Origin: Pristionchus mayeri
Lineage: Eukaryota; Nematoda; Chromadorea; Rhabditida; Neodiplogasteridae
Assembly (NCBI GenBank): GCA_036245805.1
Contig: BTRK01000006.1
Location: 31,500,901-31,564,900 of the forward strand
Direction: 5' to 3'
Length of the DNA: 64,000 nucleotides
A program made the position numbers and the translations under genes. Each line of letters begins with the position of its first letter. Position 1 is the first letter of the stretch. The notes under the pieces are model-generated. The model made no database searches and had not been told where the DNA came from. It saw only the letters and a list, made by a program, of their open reading frames with translations. Shown here piece after piece: positions 34,201 to 46,100 of the stretch.

Positions 34201-37200
34201 TTATGGCGTAATCTCTCAGGATGCACAAACCAGTTCAGATTGAAGAATGGATAGAAGGTATCTGCCCAATGTCCTCATCCACCAGTTGTATCTCTGCCCC
34301 TCACTAATCTACTCGACCTTACACAGCATACTGTTGACAGTGCGATCAGTATGATAGCGGAAGTTGCGTAATGGGAGTGAGAGTAAGAGGGAGGGAGAGA
34401 GAGGGAGAGGCACGAGAATCTGGCTGCATATTAGATCTGTTACTACGATTATCTACGATGTAATGAGAACAGAAGTATGAAAATTGATAAGAGGTGTATG
34501 TAGGGGAAAAGGGGGAGGGCGAATACAATTCGCTATTCTCGATACAAATCGTATTTCAAACGTTATTAATACAAAATTCACATATATTTTAGAATATTGA
34601 ACGCTGAATCGTTTCACGGAATCGCCGATCTCCATTTCATCTGCATCTGTTCACTCGACCTCGAATACTCAAATATCTGTGTCTAATCCACGAACGCCAA
34701 TGGAAATCCCCTCCGTTCGGTACGATTTCCTGCCGAAAGGAACATTTTCCAGTCGATTTACCAGATCCCTTCTGATTGGAGAGTCCATTCTACCGCACTT
34801 GTCGATCCATCAAAAACGGGTCGATTTCTTCTGCGGTAGAATTGATTGTGTGCTCATTGTGCGTGGATTTCACTAGCCGTGACCGATGGAGGGAAGAATG
34901 AGGAGGAGAGGAGGGAGGGGGAGGAGCGAGAGAGAGGGGAGGGGGATTAGGATTAACCTAGGCCGGACTGATGAACTCTCACATACCACAAGGGCCACAA
35001 CATCAGACAGGTAACCGACTATCACAGATGGGGATTGACACTCTTCAAGGGGAAGAGGATGAAGGAGAAGTGAAGTGGGCTATGATACTTCCGACGACCT
35101 ACTCGTACCTAGTAAATGAATGATGAACTAGGGACTGTGCATCTAACTAATGCAGAGGAAGAAGTGAGGAGAGACTTCAACGCCATTCTAATGTGTTAAT
35201 GTTGAGTATCGTTCTCATCCTGCCTGCATCCACCGTATTCTTTCCTCTTCTTCTCCTTTCCTCTTCCTCTAAATCTCTCCCTGGGAGGCTCTCACACTTA
35301 GCAATCGAAAAGCAGGGCCATTTGAGGAAGGGAAGTCTCTGCTCCTCTCCCTTTCGCATGCTTTTCCCCCTTCTCTGCCCTCCATCTTTTCCCACAGTCA
35401 AGACCCTCAATAATATCGAGGATTCCCTTCGTTTCGAAATGCAAATTTCACAAATGGGTTTGGTGAGTTGACAGCTTCAAGCCTCTTTCTCCCTCTGCGA
35501 ACTCCATTCATTCTAGAATAATTGGGAATGGAAGGATTCCTAAAATATTCGTTGAGATTATTTTCTCCTTCTCCTCACTCATTCTATTCCACTGACAAAT
35601 CCGACGAAAGGAGCATCGCTTTTAGGTGGGAGCTCATTAGATGAGAGTGAGAGATGGCATTCAAATGAGATGAGACCCATCCTTCGTTTTTTCTCTCTTT
35701 TCTTCCCGCCACTCCGATCTCATTAGAGGGAAGTGGTGTGTGAGAAGTATCGCCGATGTGTGAGTACAGTAGTCTAGGGCTACTGTATCTAATGGGCGGT
35801 AAATAGGGATCAAGGTTACCGGCCCTCAAATCATCAGTCATCTTAGGATCAGGGGGGATTCCCCCTTGTGTCAATTCACTCGCTGCATCAATGGAAGGAG
35901 GGGAGACTGTAAAAGTGAGATGGAGTGGCTGAATACCTGTGAGAGGAGTCACAGAGACGAGAGATCACTTCAATCACAGAGAGTTACAACTCAGGCCGGT
36001 TTTATTTGTGCGCCAATCGACGGATTACGGTAGGATTGTAGTGGATGAGTTTACTACTGGAGAATGGGAGGAGGAAAAGTAACGAGGGAACGGATGTCGA
36101 ATCACTTTTTTCGGAATATTTTTTTGGCAGGTCTTTATGTTTTTGTACAAAATCCAGACTCGAGAGACTGAAAGATGTCGAACAGTTTGTGAAGAGAAAC
36201 CATAGTATATTATAATGTGGAACTTCGATTATTTGAACTATGCGAGGTAGAGTGGGACGATTTCCAGAACTTACGAAACATGGTAGTTAATTTCTCAGTA
36301 GGCAAGGATAAGTTTGCTTAGAAGAACAGCCATAATCAAGGGCTGACCTACATTGATTTTCTGCATGCTCTCTCGTCGTCAGAGTGAGGAGAGAGAATGG
36401 AGAGAGAGAGGCAACACTCCGTTATTCGCTTCTGTCTGCTTGTGATACCAGAGGCCGGATTTCCGATGTGGGAGAGAGAAGAGACAGACAATCAGTGGAG
36501 GTGTTTGCATGCAGAGAGAGAGAGAGAGAGAGAGACTTAGTTTGAACAGCCCTAAAATTATTATAGTCTACATACATTTTTTATACACAGTTCCTGGAAA
36601 AATGTGATTCTCATTTTCAATGAAGACTCACTTAGTAAAACGATGAAGCACGTGAGATAGAAAGTTGACTCCACTCAGAACAACCATTTTTTAAAATTAT
36701 TTTCATCACAATTTAAAGAAAAAAACACATTCGTTCTCGTCTCGTTTTACTGCCAATGAAGCATAACTACATATCTTTATCGCAAAAAAAGGTAAATGTG
36801 CGAAAACATAAAACCAGTAGCTAGCAACTGGTATCTACAATTTGATAGAATACTTTCCTTCATTCCTCTTCTATTACTTCTGTGCGTAAGAAGGAAGGCT
36901 ATCACCGCATCGCCACTTCGGCTATTTTAAACATCACAAGTTCTGAGAACTCAAGATTGGATATCGAAATTTGTCGTGAACTCGACCTTCTAGAGAAGTT
37001 GGTTGAAATTCCTACTCTGCACTCTTCTCAAGTAAGTTGTTTCTTGCTACGGCGCACAGAAAAGTGAAAGTTCGTCCTAATTCGATTATCGCTCTTTCTT
37101 TGTTGAGTCTTGTGTGAGATGATGAACAGGTGGTCGTCTGCCTCTCCAATTCCTCTCTCCTCTCCTCATCATCGTTCGCCCAATCTCTCCTCTTCCTCAT

Positions 37201-37667
37201 CATTCTTCCTCGATCAGTATTGACACCCTCAATAGACTCCTTCCTTCCCTCATGCACAATGCACGAATTAACACTGGAAACATTGTTGCCCGTTCTACAA
37301 TAAGAACGAATTGGGACGAGTATCAATCCTAATTCAGCGTAAAAGTGAGGGAGCAACCGAGGGGGATTCCCATGAGAGATGCCCAGAATTATCGGGCAAT
37401 TGAATCGGAGACTAGAGTGAATAACCGTTCTCTCCGTTCCACATCATATTTCGCCAGTCTGAGAAAGTGATAGAGAGAGAGAGAGGGAAGTGGAGATGCT
37501 TCCTTCCATCCCTTATGATGACTACAATGGAGAGATGGGAGGGAAGACGACTACGACTATCTAGTAATGCGTCTTCTCGTGTTGTCAGTTCTGCTTCGAG
37601 GTTAGGAAATATTAAATCATTTCGTGATTAGTTTCGTGCAACTAGATACGGTAGTGGATTGGCAGTA

Positions 37668-38508
37668 ATGGTCGGGAGTCCTTCTACGTGGGATGTCATC
37701 ATCAAGACGTGCGATGTACCGGGAGCAGGCACGGATGCGAGTGTCTACCTCAAGGGAAGTATTTAGAAATATGAACTTCATAAAGCAAGAAGAAAATGAA
37801 TAACTGATACCACACCACCAAAATACCCAATGGGAGTGTGTTCTATTGCATTAATCAGGCAGATGAGATCTTTCTTCACTTCCTATCTCACTCGTCATTC
37901 AGATCTACTACTCCTATGCAAACAGCGACGAAGTATTCCTGCTTGATCACCCTGCGAGGTCGCATTTACGATCATTCTTCGACTACCAATTATACTTATC
38001 AATCGGGATGATCTAAACAACGTGCAGGAACGACTTCGAGAGAGATTCTCGCGATCACTTCAAAATTGTTGTCAACTCGTCGGGTCAGTACTCGTTTAGA
38101 TTAATAAAAGTAAAGCATAATATGCAGACATCATCTCGCTTGGTTTATTCTGGTGGCCGAGTCTATCCTTGAATCAGAACTGGTGCGTCGACTGGGTGAG
38201 AACTATGACACTCGTTCTATTTCGAGTTCACCTTCATTCATTAATAGAAATTTCCTCGAAATATCATAATTTTGCAATCAATATCCGGATAAAAATTGAA
38301 CAACCGAAAGTGCCAGACTCGGAATAAACCAAGGAGACAACTCTGTTTCGTTGCAGTTGACTCTTATGAATTCATCGGAAGAGTCGTGCATCATTGGTCG
38401 TTTCAACAAGTGGATTCTCCACTACAGAGACCCTCCCACATACCCTCGCAACTTCACCAAGACGAGATACGCACAGTGCGTACAACCTTGAATAGGCAAT
38501 CGGAATAA
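37668..38508 (+). CDS. Small PLAT (LH2) domain protein
   Basis: Exon-by-exon match to a PLAT/lipoxygenase-homology beta-sandwich, a domain that binds membranes or protein partners. Start proposed at the ATG 37668. Segments: TWDVIIKTCDVPGAGTDASV (consensus Y.V.V.T.d..gAGTDA), about 37905-37955 SYANSDEVFLLDHPA, about 38027-38090 NDFERDSRDHFKIVVNSSG, and about 38145-38210 NQNWCVDWVR (the W-rich strand before the end). A tail segment VDSYEFIGRVVHHWSF lies at about 38350. The phase of the first junction is uncertain. Most PLAT domains belong to larger proteins, so this is either a stand-alone form or a fragment. Confidence 0.55.
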
Positions 38509-38710
38509 AGTTGTGGATTGATTGCATTCGAATTTCCTGAGTCTATGATGTCATCACTCTCAAAATATGAAGAAAATGTATCCCTTCTTTATACTCTTTC
38601 GTCTCGATATTTGATGTCGCGTCCTCACTTTTTCGATCAGAAATCGGCTCAGAAATTCTCAGAAATGTGTCCGTCCCCAGCGGTCAGAGGGAGGCTGGCA
38701 AAAGACGCTG

Positions 38711-38783
38711 GGCGGCGGCGAGAGTCGAACCCGCGATCTCGTGATAGCGAGACAAGCACACATACCACTCGGCCACAATGACA
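38711..38783 (-). pseudogene. tRNA-like pseudogene or SINE head
   Basis: The minus strand has a near-perfect A box (TGGCCGAGTGG), a T arm whose stem pairs around TTCGACT, and a B box GGTTCGACTC. The anticodon arm TCTCG...CGAGA encloses only six bases (CTATCA), and the acceptor ends (GTCATTG against the GCCGCCC side) do not pair. It is therefore a decayed tRNA or the promoter head of a tRNA-derived SINE, not a working tRNA. Confidence 0.6.
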
Positions 38784-38929
38784 GTTAGGGAGCTCTCTCA
38801 CTTTTGCGGTTAAGTAGAGCTGATCGAGGGCGCGCGCGAGTTCAGCCGGGGGAGGAAGAGCGGGGAGGAAGGAAGGAAAGTTAGTGGATGCTCGGGTGAA
38901 GGGGGACTGAGGGGATGTGAGCGAGTGAA

Positions 38930-39330
38930 CGGAGGTGATAAGGCAGAGGGGAGACAACGTTATGAGGGAATGCAGGGTAGCGTAATATCATTTCGAATAA
39001 ACTAAGTAATCCGAAGGCGAGTGAGAGAGCGGAGGTGAAATGGATAGCGGAGGAGAGAGGAGAGGGGAGACGAGAGCGGAGGTGAGATAATCTAATGAGG
39101 GAATGATTGGCAGCGTATCAATTCGAACAGCTTAGTAATCCGAAGGCAAGTGAGAGGGATAGCGGAGGTGAAATGGATAACGGAGGAGAGAAAGCGAGGG
39201 GAGGTGGGAGAGCGGAGGTGAGATAATCTAATGAGGGAATGCTTGGCAGCGTAACCCGAAGGCAACTGAAAGGGATAGCGGAGGTGAGAGGATGAACGGA
39301 CTGAAAAGATTACGCTATGAAGGAACGTCT
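38930..39330. repeat. Degenerate tandem repeat, about 2.5-3 units
   Basis: Recurring block: GGAGGTGAGATAATCTAATG, a GAGGGAATG...GGCAGCGTA segment, a short AT-rich stretch, CCGAAGGC(A/G)A(G/C)TGA, and GAGCGGAGGTG again. Units are roughly 110-150 bp and unequal in length. No coding signal. It leads into the hairpins at 39361-39429. Confidence 0.75.
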
Positions 39331-39360
39331 GGTGGTGTAATTTCAGAACAACTTAGTCAC

Positions 39361-39383
39361 GGCTCGCCGCGTAGCGGCGAGCC
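39361..39383. repeat. Perfect GC-rich hairpin 1
   Basis: GGCTCGCCGC, loop GTA, GCGGCGAGCC: a 10-bp stem with three-base loop, much more GC-rich than its surroundings. Confidence 0.9.
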
Positions 39384-39408
39384 CTGACTGAACTTAGTTC
39401 AAAGGCGA

Positions 39409-39429
39409 ACTCCCGCCGAAGGCGGGAGT
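39409..39429. repeat. Perfect GC-rich hairpin 2
   Basis: ACTCCCGCC, loop GAA, GGCGGGAGT: a 9-bp stem with three-base loop, 25 bp after hairpin 1. Confidence 0.9.
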
Positions 39430-40185
39430 GAGCGTCGGGGTTACCAGAAGCGTTTGACGGGTTAGCTGGTGGTCGAATAAGCTCGGGTATATGAGCATTT
39501 AGTGATAATGGTAGATCGTTTTTACGTTATCTGGAGTGAAGAGGAGAAAGTATTTTGAGGGAATAACGGGTATTATTCTGAACAACTTGATTAATATATT
39601 GTTCAGAATTTAAAATCTTTTCACTTGGTCGATTTTAAAGGCGGTGAACTTAGTTAACTAGTCCTTTCTACCATGATCGAAAAGATTATCAGGATCCTTC
39701 ATTGTAAAAACCTTCAAATACTTATCATTTAGGTAGGATAAGCCAACGTTCTTGAACATGTAATTATTTTCCTATGTAATACTCGCCCCCGACTTCTCAT
39801 ACTTGGCACAAGTGCGAATTAGAATTGATCTTGGATTGACCTGAACACTTTGTGGGTGCCGCTGCTTCATCATATCACTCTCTCTATCAACTCTTCCTTC
39901 CATTCATTCATCCAGATCAGTCTGCTCTCATCGCACTCTTTCCTGCATCTTCATACAAGTGTTGGTTTTTGCAGTGTAGGGACAAGATATAAAGCATATC
40001 GATATCGTTCGATCGTATGATACTTCATTCAATCCACTTGAAACTACAGAAAACAAATAGTATCTCGCAATTAGTAAGTTAATAAAAAAGAGATCATTTC
40101 AGTGAGTGAAATTAACAAATGCTAAATATTACAAATTATCGATGGGTATGATTAGTGGTAGTGCATTCTCGGGGATAACTCACTC

Positions 40186-43100
40186 TCAGAAAGGGCCGAT
40201 CATGTCCCTCAGGATGGTCTCTCTCCCCTCATCCATATTGAGTACTTCCTTCCATTTATCGAGACGAGAGAGAAGAGTGGGAGTGTCGATGTCCGACTGC
40301 ATCGATCGACGAGCTGCACAAGGGGAATATCAATCACGAATTCACAACAAAAATTCATGATCATAGCCATCGAACATACGCAACTACTGTGATGCTGCCT
40401 TTAGATTTTCGAAAATCATTGTTTTAAAAATATACTTAAAAGTGCAGTACCGTTCTCGTTCTTCTTCTCCTTGATCACTGCCTTGCGGATCTCGGGTGCA
40501 GAGAGACGAAGCATCTGGCACCCAATGGCGAATCTAAATGAACCTCCTACGGAAGGGAAATTCGCCTGCTCCTCTACAAGCTGCGATTGACAATATCGTA
40601 AACTGGTCTGAAGAGTGGCAACTCCCGCTTGCTGCGCATAAGTGTAACTCATTGCACCTAGGCAGAGCAAATACACAGCGAACATATGCTATTGCAACCA
40701 CAACTCTGAAACAAAAAGAAAAAGTGAAAGATCTTGGCTTTGTTATCCAGAAAAACCTCTCATTCTCCGACCATTATTCTACCGTATCCACTAAAGGCAA
40801 AGCTGCATGTCACACTATCCTCAGATCCTTACGAACCAAAAATATAGAAGTGCTTCTCAAAACGTACTCAATGTATATTAGACCGATTTTAGAAAGCGCT
40901 TCCTCCGTCTTCAACCCGTACCAAAATAAAGATAAAAAAGAACTCGAAAAAGTACAGAACTACTTCACAAGACGTTTATTTATGCGCTGTTTTAATCATA
41001 CTTGGGAAAACATGCCCACTGCTCTAGATCGCAACAAGAAACTAGGCATTGAGTCCCTAGAGAAGCGTAGAATAGCGATCGATAAGAGAGTAGCCACAAA
41101 TCTCATCCGAGGCAAATATAGTATTTCCAACCGAAAACCACATTATTTCAAAATCTACTACACTTAAAATGGCATGAACTTTAATAATCCTGGATCGAAC
41201 CACAACTACAGACACAATAGCTTCTTTCCAAGAGGGGTAAGGCTTTTAGTAAATACCGAGAATCAAACCAGTTGATCTGAGTAGATCCCCCCGACCCTAT
41301 TGTCCCAATATCCACTCGTCATTTTAACCGTCGTTAATTGCCTATTCTATTTCAATTTTGTGAACGTTATTTCGAACGAAATAGCATAAATATATATATA
41401 CTCTACCACTTCCGTCACTCCTGTCATTGACTGTGGATTCCTGACTAACCTCTGGAAATCAGCTTGGATGGCCTCTCTCCTCTCCTCCTCCTCCTCTTCA
41501 CTCCTCTCCTCTTCTCCTTCCTCTTCCTCCTCTTCTCTCTCCCTCATATACTTCTCTGGATCCCAATTGAGCACGAACTGCTCCAGATGAGAACGGAATT
41601 CCCTCAAAGTGACAATTATAACGTAAAGAGTACGACGATATATCACGCGTCTTCTGAGAGATTGCATGAATGCGGACCCCTCGCGGAACAAGGAGCTGAA
41701 AGTTTGAGCAATATCCATGAGATATTTATGTAAGAGTATTTGTGGACGAGAAAACTTTTGACGTTGGCAGTTTTTTCCAGAACCGGCTTTTAGGTATTTT
41801 CCGGTTTTGGTCCCGGCTCTACCATAAAACAGCTCCCAGATGAGCTAGAAGTATGGCATTGGGCTCAAAATGTGCGGAAAATTATTTTGAACAACTTTTA
41901 TGTTGACGATGAAAACAGATGATCTCATGTTCATTGCGAAACCAATTTTGAAAACAAAAAACATTCTACCGGCTCGGGGACCCCCTTCTTTACCACTTTT
42001 TGAGCACAGATTCTGAATCTACGACATCGAATTACTCTAGGAAGTAATAAAACTGGACGCTAAACCCGTGGCTTTTTGAGATTTGAGGCTGGAAAGACCA
42101 AAAAACTGACCAAAATTAGATTTTTTCGATTTTTTCAACTTTTGAAAATATCCATATTATGAACTCCCGATGATAGTTTCTCTTATATTCTGCCATTTCG
42201 TATATCGAAATGTTGTTTTTCACTTCAAGAAAACGAAATCAACAAATTTACCCAGACCCGTCCCCTCATTTTGGAGTCGAAAAATCGAATTTTTCGAAAT
42301 TATGAATAATACAGTTTTTTGGTGTGTTTTGTCTCGTAGAAGCCGAATTTCACTATTAGAACGCGTGAAAATTCAAAATAAAGGAGTTATTAACGGAAAA
42401 CCGACAATTTCGACCCGAAAAAACCAAAAATGGTATTACGAAAAAAATATATTGGATGATTGAATTTTCCGAATCAACCAGTTGTAACAAATACACAACT
42501 TAAGTATGCCTATCTATTTGAAGAGTTTGCAAAATAATCTAAGAGCTTATGGATGCTTCACTATCATTAACAGTCGCCATTGCGATCCTAGTTCTCGCAT
42601 TTTTTGAATTGCGATATTCGCACTTGTATGATCGACATTTCGTTAATAACTCCTTTATTTTGAATTTTCACGCGTTCTAATAGTGAAATTCGGCTTCTAC
42701 GCGACAAAATAACCAAACAATGTATTATTTAGAATTTCGAAAAATTCGATTTTTCGACCCCAAAATGAGGGGACGGGTCTGGGTAAATTTGTTGATTTCG
42801 TTTTCTTGAAGTGAAAAACAACATTTCGATATACGAAATGGCAAAATATGAGAGAAACTATCATCGGGAGTTCATAATATGGATATTTTCAAAAGTTGAA
42901 AAAATCGAAAAAATCTAATTTTGGTCAGTTTTTGGTCTTTCCAGCCTCAAATCTCAAAAAACCACGGGTTTAGCGTCCAGTTTTATTTCTATCTAGAGTA
43001 ATTCGATGTCGTAGATTCAGAATCTGTGCTCAAAAAGTGGTAAAGAGGGGGGTCCCCGAGCCGGTAGAATTTGTTTTTTGTTTTCAAAATTGGTTTTTCA

Positions 43101-46100
43101 TTTGTTTCGCAATGAACATGAGATCATCCGTTTTCATCATCAACATAAAAGTTGTTTAAAATAATTTTCCGCACATTTTGAGCCCAATTCCATACTTCTA
43201 GCTTATCTGGGAGCTGTTTTATGGTAGAGCCGGGACCAAAACCGGAAAATTCCTAAAAGCCGGTTCTGGAAAAAACTGCCAACGTCAAAAGTTTTCTCGT
43301 CCCCAATATACTCTTACATAAATATCTCATGGATATTGCTCAAACTTTCAGCTCCTTGTTCCTCATGGTCATGCATTCTCTCAGAAGACGCGTGATATTC
43401 AGTAATCTACAGTACTCATCATCCTTGCTACCGTACCACTCACTTGTACATCTTATTGTCTCGGAAAATGAATCGATGGAGGAGCAACTCGATGAGTGTG
43501 TGCAGCTCGTACGTGTGATCAGTCACGTCTTCGATACCGCGCTCAAAATATACAGTACTATTAGAGTCTAAAGATTTCCTGAGATCATACATTCCGTACA
43601 CTTGATTTATAGTTTACGAAACACTAATACACAACGTCAAATGCGAAAATAAATGCGAAAAGCCTAAAGTTCAATTATGTTGGAGGGTGACCAAACGGGA
43701 AAGGCGTTGTGGCAATGATAATTTTGAACTCGCTTTTCAGATTTGACAAGTCCTTAGAACCAGAATTACAAAAGCTACCGAATGAGCTGGGTCGTGAAAC
43801 ATAAAAAGCACGTGTAAGGCATGAACGTAAAAAAATCAAAATAATCGAAGGCGATACAGTAGCTAACGTAACAGTAATAGGGAGTAAGTTTAAACTTGCT
43901 ACTGAACAAAAGCTATGGGCTGTTATCGATTTGCAATACTCCCAATTATGGTCATTTTTTCAGACAACAAGTGGATTGATGTCTAACAAGTAGTACCTCC
44001 TCGATGGCTTGCAGCATGAGTCTCTGGCAGTGCGCCCTGACGACTCCCATCAACTGAGAGTACGGGAAGGGACCTGCAATCCATTCCCCTCCAAGGGCAC
44101 TTCCCATCCATCGACACTCCTATTAACAACCAATTGATCTATTTCGCAAACCGTCTAATCAAATATATTATGTATCCTTATATCATGTAGGACGTCTACT
44201 TCGAAAAATTAGGACAAATAATTGGCTTATACATTAAATTATGAAATAAATGGCGGACCGTCCGGATACGCAGTGATGACTGCTTTCGTGTAGACGAACA
44301 CTGCATCCATATGACCTGAATGGAATTAATGAGCTATTGAAAGATAACCGAGTAATCTAGCATGTAAGCCTAACAATAAGTCTGAGAAATCGAATCCAGA
44401 CCTTAAGTAGCAAAATAATCAGAAAATGGCGAAAGGGGCGGTAGGAAAGAAATGTGTTCGTCCATGTCTTTCCCATGGTTTTCATGTTTCACCACCTGGC
44501 TCATTCGATATACCTTGTAATTATGGTTCTAACTATCATGTTGTGAAAAAAGTAATTGTAGATTTTTAAATTTTCGATTCTGCAATACCCCGTCTTTGGT
44601 TGCCGCCTGTATATCATATTGTTACTTGTGCTCGTTGAGTGCTTGGATACCCTTTCTATCGCGCGTAGGTTCGAGCCTATCCAATTGGTATTGAGGCCAC
44701 AGTATGAAGAAAAAGCTACATCGACAAAATGTTTTACTGAGTACGTTTCGCTCCAGCAATCCATGAAGAGCTAGGATAGGGCAAATATTACGTCACATGC
44801 GAAAAGTATGGCATACGGATATCACAATACAACACGTGAAGCTGGTCCGCTCCGAATGGCCTGTCAGAAAATACACTCATTTTTTAACTTGACCCTAACT
44901 GCACATCAACAGAAATACTTATACTTATACTTATACTTTATTCACCACCGGGATATGGGAGGAATATGGCCTTCAAGGCGACGACGATAGACGATCAGGT
45001 GGTATTTTGGGCTCGGGCGAGCATGTGGGTGGCGATTATGTGGCAGTCCGTGTTACAATCTTACGTTGGACGAGTGGAGGACACAAGTGGGAGAGTTTTT
45101 AATGTGGTGGCGGAAAGAGAGACGGGGCATGGTAACTATTTTGTTGGGAAATGAATTCCAGAGCGTTAGTGAACGAGTGGCAAAAGAGGACATAGAAGTT
45201 GGAAGCACGTACGGTAAAGCGATGCGCATGCTGTGAGAGGCACGGAGGCTTCGAGAGAGGGGAGCGATCGCATAGAGAGAAGAGGTGTCGAGTAGAACGA
45301 ACTCGTGCAAAGAATCGTACAGAAAGTACATATCGTTCAAAGAGCGGCGGTACTCTAGTGTGTCTAATTGAAAATGCTTAAGCCTTTCAGGGTAAGGGAG
45401 GTAAGGTAATTTAAATCGACCCAGAATCCGTCTAGTGAATTCACGTTGTACAGATTCAACTTGATTAACCAGCCCAATAGCAGTGGGATTCCAAATTATG
45501 GTTGATGATTCAAGCAGAGGGCGAATGTAGATTTTGTATGCCTTAACCAAAATGTCAGGAGGGGATATGGAAAACGACCGAAGTAAAAGGTTGCACAAGG
45601 ATCTGGCTTTTCTAGTAATTTGGTCAATATGATGGCCAAAGTGCAAATTTCTAGTAAAGAAAATACCAAGGTCCCGAACTTCATCTTTAGGAGAAATAAT
45701 ATTACCATTGAGGATGTATTGTGACCGTGTTTTGAGACGACCTAAATGGAGAACGGAACACTTAGGAGCGCTGATAGTCATATTCCACTGAGCAGTCCAC
45801 TTCTCTATATTTGTAATGGCATTTTGAAGATCGTTACTGTGGTCAGGGACGGTGGCGTATATTTTAAGGTCGTCGGCGAATACATTGTATTTGACCGAAG
45901 GAGGGATACAACTACCAAGGTCGTTAATGTATATAATGAACAATAGAGGACCAATGGCAGATCCTTGAGGGACCCCTGAAATAATGGGGGATGGAGGGGA
46001 AAGATAATCTCCGATAAAAACACGTTGAGATCTTCCTATGAGATATGATTCAAACCATTTTACAACATGTTTAGAAATTCCTAGATAGGAAAGCTTATGC

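Larger units (their letters stand above)
28860..37660. other. 8.8-kb region without recognised genes, upstream of Otx
   Basis: No exon series was found on either strand. Contents: the inverted duplicate and CT microsatellite (29328-29545), a perfect hairpin at 30990-31024, a poly-G run near 31216-31240, a C-tract near 33979, short GA tracts near 32880 and 36515, and many TACTGTAG/TACGGTAG words. Because it lies 5' of a developmental homeobox gene it may hold Otx enhancers, but no specific element can be defined. Confidence 0.5.
38520..40185. other. Gene-free repeat-rich spacer
   Basis: Holds a tRNA-like pseudogene, a degenerate tandem repeat, two perfect hairpins, and 3' flanking DNA of the condensin gene. 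I see no exon-like series on either strand. Confidence 0.55.

Noticed and set aside
38711..38783. Functional tRNA gene
   Set aside because: A and B boxes and T arm are good, but the acceptor stem does not pair and the anticodon loop is one base short.
41347..43571. Same protein start (MDIAQTFSSLF) on both strands about 1.6 kb apart
   Set aside because: Mirror images created by the arms of the 41643-43395 palindrome, not a duplicated gene.
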